Source: Pseudomonas folii
GTDB lineage: Bacteria; Pseudomonadota; Gammaproteobacteria; Pseudomonadales; Pseudomonadaceae
Direction: 5' to 3'
Length of the DNA stretch: 38,134 bases
Assembly (NCBI RefSeq): GCF_014357575.1
Contig: NZ_JACONW010000048.1
Coordinates: 1-38,134, forward strand
Every line of letters starts with the position of its first letter. Positions within the stretch are counted from its first letter, which is position 1. Of the stretch, positions 18,497-24,540 are shown in pieces. The position numbers and the translations under genes were made by a program. A model generated the notes under the pieces. That model had not been told where the DNA came from. It worked only from the letters and a program-made list of their open reading frames with translations, and made no database searches.

Positions 18497-21151
18497 ATGC
18501 ATCGTCCACCTGTTGAACCCGCATTAACCTTTACCCAAGGCACTGCCGACGCCCGCTACCTGACGGATGAGCAGCAGCTCAAGCAGATCGCCCGGCAATT
18601 TGTCGAGGACTACCCCGATATCCACGGCACGGCGTATGCCCAGGCCAGCAAGCTGCTGCTGACGCACACCGGCAAGCGCCTGGACCCGGAAAAAGTCTAT
18701 TGGCACCGCTTTCACAACGCGATGAGCAGTCCGCGAACGTTTACCGGCTGGCAACATTCGGGAGTGCCCTACGAGTCGATGAATTTTGTCGAGTTGCTGC
18801 TTCGGCGCTTCACTGCACATGACCAACTGGCCAGCGACGAGCTTCAGCTCTATGGCGGCTTTTACACCGATGGCCCCGCGCACGGCGTGTTCGATGAACG
18901 CAATGAAGTGCGCTTATTGCCCATGCAGGTCATGAATGACTTCTGGGCGCTGGATTTCAACCAGTTGTTTCAGGCTCGAATGGACAGCTTCTGGGTGCAG
19001 CACAGCGACAATTTTTGCACGCTGGCCCGCTCACGCTTTCTGGCCGCCGCCGGTCAGCAACTGCGCGCGGGCCAGCTTACGCTGAGCCAATTCAAAAACC
19101 TCATGGGCGCAGTGGTTGGCAAGCTTGAACCGGTCATGACCCTTTCTACCCTGCACACCAGGATTAATGCGCCCCGCGGTATAACCTTGCGCTCCTTCGA
19201 TATCGGCGGTTACCCGTGCAGTGAAAGTTTTCGCGTGGTGAGTGATACGGGTTGGCAGATTCTTTATTTTCCCGCTGATGAACAGCCCTTTCATGTGTTT
19301 GCCTCCGATAGCGACCTTTATCACTGGGTGCAACGCTGCTTGAGTCAGCCAGCAACGCGCTCGGCTTTCATGGCGCTGTTTTTGCGCACTCATTCCGCAC
19401 AGCAACAGCATCAGGCGCAATTCGATGACAATGCCCAGCGGATAGTGCAGACACCCTGGGTCGCCGGACAACGTCTGATCAATTCCAGCAGCAGGACCAT
19501 TCCCGGAAATGCTTTCGAGTATTTGCGCGACCTCGCCAGGCAGCAGTTGCAAGAAGATGCACGCGTTCTGCTGACGTCCAACTCAGACCTGCGTAAACGC
19601 ATGTGGATGGGGTATCTGGATGCGTTCATCAGCGTTTTCGGCAGTTTTGCCCCATTGGGATGGCCGATGGCGTTGACATTGGTAGGCGCTGGAGCCGTCA
19701 ACGTCGGGTTGAGAACCGATCAGGCTATTAATGGGAAAAGTGCCAGGGAGCGTAAGGCCGGTCTCGTCGGCGCAATATTCAATGCGATATTTCTGCTCTT
19801 CAACCTGCCAACCCTGGTGGGGCTCAGCAGGGCGGCGAGCGTCCGTCCGGTCAGCGAGCCCGCTGGCGTGGAAGCGTCTGCAACAGAAAGCAGCGGTATC
19901 ACGCCTTCAAACGAGATGATCACGCTGGTAGAAATTCGCGACCCCCTTGAAGGGCTGGAGGGCAACGTAATATTGGCTGCCGATGCGCCGACGGCGGTCG
20001 GGCGCATGCAGGGCATTCAGCAGTTGGCGAACGGTGAAACCTGGATCAACCTCAATGACATGCCTTACCGGGTGCTCTACAGCGATGAACTCAATAGCTG
20101 GCGTATCGTCGACCCCACCCACGCAACTGACAGCAATGTTGTTCGGGCAGTACGGCTGAATGCGTTGCAGGAGTGGGAACTGGTGGATCAGCCGGAAGGC
20201 TCCGCTACGCTGCCGACAGCAAATCCGCTGTCGCCCACCAAACCCTACGCGACAGTGCGTTCGTCCTTTTGGGACATCCACATGCAGTTCAATCTGCCGG
20301 AAGAAGAGCGTTTCTCTCAAATGGCGCTGGCGCGACAGGAAGCGGTAATCAATGTGCGTGAGGTACACGCCGATGACCTGATGCTGGAGACGCCGACGGG
20401 CTCAAGGGTCGTCATAGACAGCAGCGGCAACGAGCATTGGGTCTTCAAAGCCGCGAACGGAGATTTTGCGGGCGATCGTATCAAGCCTTATAGCATCAGG
20501 GATTCGATGTTCAATCAGTTCTTGCGCACGGGATCCTCACAGGGCGAAGGGCAGGCAGGGCTGATCGAAGATCTGGCGGATGACCTGCTTGAGGTGGGGC
20601 GTAACAACGATGTGAGCCTTTATCGTGGCGGTAGCGCATTGCGGGGCACCTCGGGACATTTTTTCCGCAGTGGCCGGATCAAGCCCGGGAATGTTCTGGT
20701 CACCACTGATATCACCTCATTCAGCGAAAATCCCTTCATCGCACGCGTCTTTTGCAGCAGTCAGGCAGGGCAAGATTCGGCAGCCTTCGCGCTGACCCAG
20801 GAGCAGATCACCTTTGACGACAGCGCAGTGGTCTTTGAACTGCCAGCAAAACATTATCTGGGGGGCATACCGGTGGCTCTTTTTTCCGAGACTCCGCAGG
20901 AGGCCGAATCGATCTTCATGCCCGGACACTACTTCCTGATCGACGGTATCCAGGAAGTCACCGGCCTCAACTTCAAGTTCATGAGGGTTCAGCTCACTGA
21001 AATTCCTCAGCCCAAGACCTGGCACGTGCTGCTTGATATGCGCACCGGCGAGCCTTTCAGCCGCGAGCAGTACGCAGCGAAGCTGGGTGATGAAGGCAAG
21101 CCGCTGGTTGACCGATTCTTCCCTGCGCCTGATGAAGCATTGAGCGTCTAG
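18497..21151 (+). CDS. Large effector-like protein: DUF6543-type N-terminus plus C-terminal ADP-ribosyltransferase-like domain (copy 1)
   Basis: An 884-residue protein. Residues about 25-440 resemble the Pseudomonas DUF6543 (dermonecrotic-toxin-domain) family, with FVEDYPDIHGTAYAQA, a KVYWHRF block, RSFDIGGYPC and a hydrophobic stretch (about 385-440: GWPMALTLVGAGAVNVGL, then VGAIFNAIFLLFNLP) that may insert in membranes. A small domain (about 490-560) holds NGETWINLNDMPYRVLYS. The C-terminal domain carries the R-S-E marks of ADP-ribosyltransferases: LYRGG (Arg710), TSFSEN (Ser741, Ser743) and EAESIFMPG (Glu802 and Glu804, an E-x-E). It would use NAD+ to modify a host or rival protein; the target is unknown. 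The tail ends with RTGEPFSREQYAAKLG, kept in the second copy. No signal peptide is seen, so export by type III or VI is possible. The ATG at 18497 has AAGGAA six bases upstream; an ATG at 18470 has none. Confidence 0.78.
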   Translation: MHRPPVEPALTFTQGTADARYLTDEQQLKQIARQFVEDYPDIHGTAYAQASKLLLTHTGKRLDPEKVYWHRFHNAMSSPRTFTGWQHSGVPYESMNFVELLLRRFTAHDQLASDELQLYGGFYTDGPAHGVFDERNEVRLLPMQVMNDFWALDFNQLFQARMDSFWVQHSDNFCTLARSRFLAAAGQQLRAGQLTLSQFKNLMGAVVGKLEPVMTLSTLHTRINAPRGITLRSFDIGGYPCSESFRVVSDTGWQILYFPADEQPFHVFASDSDLYHWVQRCLSQPATRSAFMALFLRTHSAQQQHQAQFDDNAQRIVQTPWVAGQRLINSSSRTIPGNAFEYLRDLARQQLQEDARVLLTSNSDLRKRMWMGYLDAFISVFGSFAPLGWPMALTLVGAGAVNVGLRTDQAINGKSARERKAGLVGAIFNAIFLLFNLPTLVGLSRAASVRPVSEPAGVEASATESSGITPSNEMITLVEIRDPLEGLEGNVILAADAPTAVGRMQGIQQLANGETWINLNDMPYRVLYSDELNSWRIVDPTHATDSNVVRAVRLNALQEWELVDQPEGSATLPTANPLSPTKPYATVRSSFWDIHMQFNLPEEERFSQMALARQEAVINVREVHADDLMLETPTGSRVVIDSSGNEHWVFKAANGDFAGDRIKPYSIRDSMFNQFLRTGSSQGEGQAGLIEDLADDLLEVGRNNDVSLYRGGSALRGTSGHFFRSGRIKPGNVLVTTDITSFSENPFIARVFCSSQAGQDSAAFALTQEQITFDDSAVVFELPAKHYLGGIPVALFSETPQEAESIFMPGHYFLIDGIQEVTGLNFKFMRVQLTEIPQPKTWHVLLDMRTGEPFSREQYAAKLGDEGKPLVDRFFPAPDEALSV

Positions 21152-21175
21152 CCGGGTTTTCCATTCCTGATGGTT

Positions 21176-21191
21176 GAGTGCCTATTCTGCG
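21176..21191. repeat. 16-bp exact match to the transposase relic at 24388-24403
   Basis: gagtgcctattctgcg occurs here and at 24388-24403 in the same orientation. In the latter it encodes (minus strand) the RRIGT of an IS5-type transposase C-terminus. Here the minus strand also reads SPEHRRIGT before diverging. The two copies bracket the small-gene islet. Confidence 0.55.
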
Positions 21192-21193
21192 AT

Positions 21194-21320
21194 GCTCTGG
21201 AGAAACCCGATCGTTGATCAAATCCCACGATGCGTCGCAGAGTTTGTAACGCTACGTTATGCGGGCCACCAGCCAATCGTGGCGGTAATTCCAACCGCAT
21301 CGACTTTTCGTAGAAACCCT
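21194..21320. repeat. Imperfect direct repeat, copy A
   Basis: gctctggagaa...ttgatc...ccacgatgcgt...ccagccaatc..ggcgg.aattc...ccgca and onward to aaaccct recurs at 21930-22028. Copy A has about 27 extra bases in the middle. It follows the first toxin-like gene and makes up most of the 312-bp gap 21152-21463. Read on the minus strand both copies give ASW...SPE-like remnants, so this may be decayed coding DNA. Confidence 0.6.
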
Positions 21321-21463
21321 GAAGAAATATGTTTACTGGCCTGTGTAGAACAGCTCTTATAATGAGTAGAGAGAAAAGCATAACCGGGGTGGCGATCTTA
21401 TGATCTACAGTAGGCCGAAAATCCACAAGCTAAAAAGTCTTTTATCATAAGGCTGGATACATT

Positions 21464-21916
21464 ATGCAAACCCTCAGAACCTATGTAAGAAAAACGCATC
21501 TCGGGTCTTTTTTCTTATTTGTTTTCATGTTGGTTCTTTTGGTGGTTTACTCGACTGCCTTCAATCTGTTCGATGATTCTGATTGTAATAACTATAATCA
21601 CACGGAAAAGTTAAATGGAGGTACGAAAAAAATCGGCAATGAAACGTTCCTGATAACTATTTGCGGGGCCGGGGTAAATAATAGTCTTTTTGATGGCGAT
21701 GGTATGGAAAGGGTCCGATTGACCATTTTCGACGATCAAGGCGAACTGTTAGCCAGAAGATATTATAAGGTTTTTTGGGACGGCCAGCCCGGGCATGAAC
21801 CGCTGAAGGTTTTCGAAAACAATATTATCTATCAAGATGACAAGGGGCAGAAAGACCACACAATCACGATGCCTCCCACACGCCTGGAATGGATGAGGGC
21901 AAGACTCCCCCTGTAA
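21464..21916 (+). CDS. Small single-pass membrane protein, candidate immunity protein of copy 1
   Basis: A 150-residue protein with an N-terminal membrane helix or uncleaved signal (about residues 14-33, LGSFFLFVFMLVLLVVYSTA) and a soluble, probably periplasmic, domain of 115 residues. That domain has two cysteines (in DSDCNNYN and TICGAG) and ends in MPPTRLEWMRARLPL. It is similar in style to small Pseudomonas proteins coded next to polymorphic toxins, but I cannot name a family. It is the only gene on the same strand just after the first ADP-ribosyltransferase-like gene (312 bp). An antitoxin role is an inference from position only; a periplasmic domain would not obviously block a cytosolic enzyme. 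The DNA is notably AT-rich compared with the core genes. Confidence 0.68.
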   Translation: MQTLRTYVRKTHLGSFFLFVFMLVLLVVYSTAFNLFDDSDCNNYNHTEKLNGGTKKIGNETFLITICGAGVNNSLFDGDGMERVRLTIFDDQGELLARRYYKVFWDGQPGHEPLKVFENNIIYQDDKGQKDHTITMPPTRLEWMRARLPL

Positions 21917-21929
21917 CTATCGTTCCTTC

Positions 21930-22028
21930 GCTCTGGAGAAGACAGATCCTTGATCGATTTCCACGATGCGTGCCTCCAGCCAATCACGGCGGCAATTCTA
22001 CCCGCACCAACTTCTTGTACAAACCTGG
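21930..22028. repeat. Imperfect direct repeat, copy B
   Basis: This is the second copy of the 21194-21320 segment, lacking the central 27 bases. It begins 14 bases past the stop of the small membrane protein and runs into the 3' end of the truncated SUFU-like gene. Duplicated tails behind two neighbouring genes suggest cassette-like recombination. Confidence 0.6.
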
Positions 22029-22342
22029 TAGGGTAACCTGACAGGTTGACGTTCCATGTCGAACACATCAGTTTCCTGTATGGACATTAGATCCTCAAAA
22101 GCATCACTGCCGTTTTTATCTATAAATTTCTTTTCAATGTCATAAGTTGCAAAGCATTGTAGCCAGTTTATTTTGACTTCATCAAAAATCAATTCTTCAA
22201 AATGGCCATCGTTCCATAAAAAAGGTACGCAGAGATATAGGTGAGGCATCTTGGTTCTTGGACAGTATTCATCAACAGCGTTTTCCACGCTAGGCATCTT
22301 GAGTGCTTCCAGTAAAATTTGAAGGCTGAAGTATCGATTCAT
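21998..22342 (-). pseudogene. Truncated suppressor-of-fused (SUFU)-like protein, C-terminal half only
   Basis: A frame of 114 residues whose body fits the C-terminal half of bacterial SUFU-domain proteins, a common immunity family in polymorphic-toxin loci. It has MPHLYLCVPFLWNDGHFEEL, VKINWLQCFATYDIEKKFI, NGSDAFEDL and TDVFDMERQPV. The N-terminal half of the domain (the vhvDv...TsGMSd part) is missing. The open frame starts with an ATG inside the end of the preceding 165-codon gene, overlapping it by 53 bases, and its own tail reads into the repeat copy B. It is best seen as a gene cut by recombination; it could still be translated by coupling. There is no ribosome site of its own. Confidence 0.6.
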
Positions 22343-22787
22343 AAATAGATCGCAGTTGCTTGGCGTACTGCTTAGAGTTAGGTATTCTGATTTTCTTCAA
22401 GTAAGACTCTAGCCTCTCCGGTTGGGATTTAAGGATGTGTAGTTCAATCAGGTAGATATTTAGAAAGCTTCTATAGAAGGGAAGAGTCTCTACTAGAACG
22501 TCATCCTCATCTTCACTATGTCTTCCTTCCTGCTGGTTCTCAGTTCCTTCTATACCTTTCAGTTTCGCAATCACGTAAATCCCGCAAAAAAGCGTGTCAC
22601 TTGCGATTTCTTCAAGATCTTTTATGGTCGCACTTGCCGCGTTGATGTTTTCGATGTCATATTCCAGTAATGTGTCAGAGATGACTTTATCACTCACCGC
22701 TAGTTTCAGGTTTTGAACCATTTGCTCCAAGAGGTTTGAATAAATCTCCCCCTCAATCCAGCTTCGGGCATCTTGCAGGCTTACCAT
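22290..22787 (-). CDS. Hypothetical helical protein, possible immunity gene
   Basis: A 165-residue acidic, mostly helical soluble protein with an internal Glu/Asp-rich segment (HSEDEDDVLVE) and a basic C-terminal third. No signal peptide, membrane helix or known motif is seen. The ATG has AAGGAG seven bases upstream, a strong site. The last residues (after YESILQPS) are coded in DNA that in another frame is the start of the SUFU-like fragment, so the natural C-terminus may have been replaced. AT-rich, small, and sitting in a row of orphan immunity-like genes. Confidence 0.62.
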   Translation of the reverse strand: MVSLQDARSWIEGEIYSNLLEQMVQNLKLAVSDKVISDTLLEYDIENINAASATIKDLEEIASDTLFCGIYVIAKLKGIEGTENQQEGRHSEDEDDVLVETLPFYRSFLNIYLIELHILKSQPERLESYLKKIRIPNSKQYAKQLRSIYESILQPSNFTGSTQDA

Positions 22788-23037
22788 AGGTCTACTCCTT
22801 TAATTATATTTACAAGCCTATAATATGTGTGTCTAATTTTATCGGTGTCTCGTGCTTCGATGGTGTCAGATTAAGAATATACTTGTAAAGGATTTATAGT
22901 TCTCTCCAATCCAGCCGACCCTGCCTGATAAACCACCGATTTCAGGGTGATAACATCTGGACGTGTTTTACGCATTGTTAAAGAGCATTCGGTCGAATCC
23001 GGCTTGGTGTCAGGCTTGATATGTAAATTTTTTAATG

Positions 23038-23385
23038 TCAGTCGATGTCTAAAAAATCGTCATTATCCATGTAGTAGTTCAAGGCTCGAATGATAATATT
23101 CGTGTCTGCAGTTTTTTTCTGATTGTATATATTGCTTAAGACATCATTGAATTGCTCTCCGTAATACAGGAGCTCAAGCTCGTTGGAGGTCACGAACTCG
23201 CTGTAAATCTCTTTGTCGTTTATAATTATTGGGTAGTGATCCAAATAACAGATTGTTTCAGGTGTTATGGTCTCTATTTCCTCCTGCGTGTACAGGCACA
23301 GATCGTCTATCATCGCTGATCCAGGTGTTAATGCCTTGATCAAGTCTGCAATGATGATAGGGTTGCCAATGCTTAAAGTGTTCAT
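23038..23385 (-). CDS. Small acidic protein resembling DUF7716-type immunity proteins
   Basis: A 115-residue protein with an LIKAL helix near the N-terminus, ETICYLDHYPIIINDKEIYSEF, YYGEQFNDVLSNIYNQK and the ending ALNYYMDNDDFLDID. The pattern of a cysteine strand, 'D(V/I)xSNxxxQK' and a closing 'YYxDNDxFxD' recalls small DUF7716-like proteins found near polymorphic toxins; this comes from memory and is moderate at best. The ATG at 23385 has GGAG seven bases upstream, and the longer reading to 23406 lacks a site. About 250 bp of AT-rich DNA without a recognisable gene separates it from the gene at 22787. Confidence 0.62.
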   Translation of the reverse strand: MNTLSIGNPIIIADLIKALTPGSAMIDDLCLYTQEEIETITPETICYLDHYPIIINDKEIYSEFVTSNELELLYYGEQFNDVLSNIYNQKKTADTNIIIRALNYYMDNDDFLDID

Positions 23386-23466
23386 CAGTATGCTCCACCC
23401 TCTCACTCATTTTATCAAAGAGCAACCAACGCCCTTGTTTTCGTACAGGCACTTTTAAGGCGAAAG

Positions 23467-24093
23467 CTAGAATTCTAGTTTCGCGTCGTAAAAACTTTGC
23501 TCGATATCAATAAAGCTTATGCCTTTTAAGTTTTCTGACTCTATAGCTCGTTTTAGGCTCGGAGAAAAAACATATTCATTCATTAGCATTTCGCCGCAAA
23601 TAAAAAAATCTAAATCAATGTCCTTCTTCTTAATGACAAATTTTGTTATCGAGTCGTAAATGTATCTGTCATTGTGGTAGATGTCTTTTTCAGGCAGGTT
23701 TGTAATCGGGTCTTTTCTGGTTTCATAAACGGCGTTCTTTTGGTCCAGCAAGCTCCTTATTTCTCGGCTGCGTAGAAGATAGTACTTTTGCGGTGGTGTG
23801 GGTGATTTGCATCCTTGAAGGTGGACGCGGATTTCCACGGTATCAATTCTGCCATGGCGGAAAAGCTTAATTATTTTCAGCATTTTTTCAGAGCAGATGA
23901 ATTCGCTACCGAAATAAAAGAAATCGGTCTCCAGGTTTTTGTGCCTGGCAAGGAACTCGATGAGGGTTCCCGGTTGAGGAAATCTCGGGTCTGAAAAGTC
24001 ATTCGAATTCCAGTCATGGGGTTGAAGCTCCCCATAAACACCGCCCTCAGGACAGCCTTTACCACCCGATTTATAGTTGATTAAAAACACCAT
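23467..24093 (-). CDS. Imm11/Imm43-like immunity protein
   Basis: A protein of about 208 residues. The C-terminal part, DIDLDFFICGEMLMNEYVFS then SLKRAIESENLKGISFIDIE, looks like the 'dlf...g..VSe.l..al.e..l.Gi.f.pi' ending of the Imm11/Imm43 (DUF1629-like) immunity families. An upstream half-repeat, FFYFGSEFICSEKMLKIIKL, has the same pattern, so the protein may hold two copies of the fold. Such proteins neutralise polymorphic toxins, but no matching toxin is adjacent. The start is taken at the ATG at 24093 (MVFLINY) behind AAGGGGG; an ATG at 24120 has no ribosome site. It is in line with the other minus-strand orphan genes. Confidence 0.6.
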   Translation of the reverse strand: MVFLINYKSGGKGCPEGGVYGELQPHDWNSNDFSDPRFPQPGTLIEFLARHKNLETDFFYFGSEFICSEKMLKIIKLFRHGRIDTVEIRVHLQGCKSPTPPQKYYLLRSREIRSLLDQKNAVYETRKDPITNLPEKDIYHNDRYIYDSITKFVIKKKDIDLDFFICGEMLMNEYVFSPSLKRAIESENLKGISFIDIEQSFYDAKLEF

Positions 24094-24295
24094 TGCCCCC
24101 TTGGCATAGCGTTCCAACATTGTTGATTTTTTACATTGCTATCTGGGATGTTCACTCGCCGCCTGTCTATAGATTCAGCGCCAGTGCAGTTCCATGTCCA
24201 AGAGCCTTCCTTCTGTGACAGCAGTATCAAGCTTTGCGACATCACTTTCTACCAGCGTCGAATAGTCTCATGGGCACCCCAATCTTCCGGTCGAT

Positions 24296-24425
24296 TCAGG
24301 TTTTATACGAAAAATACTGCCGCATACAACCCAGGGTGCAAGCCAAGGTGACCATAGCTGCGAAGCTTTTGACCAGCTTGTCGTAACGAGTGCCTATTCT
24401 GCGGTCCACCGATTTTCGTACAAAA
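24296..24425 (-). pseudogene. Relic of an IS5-type transposase C-terminus
   Basis: The minus strand from about 24425 to a stop at 24296 reads ...FVRKSVDRRIGTRYDKLV followed by KSFAAMVTLACTLG. RRI(A/G)TRYDK is the classic ending of IS5-family transposases. No upstream transposase frame or intact inverted repeats are present. It lies in the 447-bp gap 24094-24540 before the second toxin-like gene; the rest of that gap shows no gene. Confidence 0.65.
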
Positions 24426-24540
24426 TCTGATCATCGAGTCATAGCTGCGGTGCTCTTCGCAGGTAGGTAATTAAGTACTGCACATCCTCCATCCTTTGCT
24501 GATTGGATAAGCACTCAATGCATCCAAAGGAATGGAAAAA

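Noticed and set aside
21148..21426. A 92-codon minus-strand frame after the first toxin-like gene
   Set aside because: It starts in noncoding DNA, covers repeat copy A and has no ribosome site. The partial RRIGT match comes from another frame of the relic.
24136..24351. A 71-codon plus-strand frame before the second toxin-like gene
   Set aside because: It overlaps the transposase relic on the other strand and has no motif or ribosome site.
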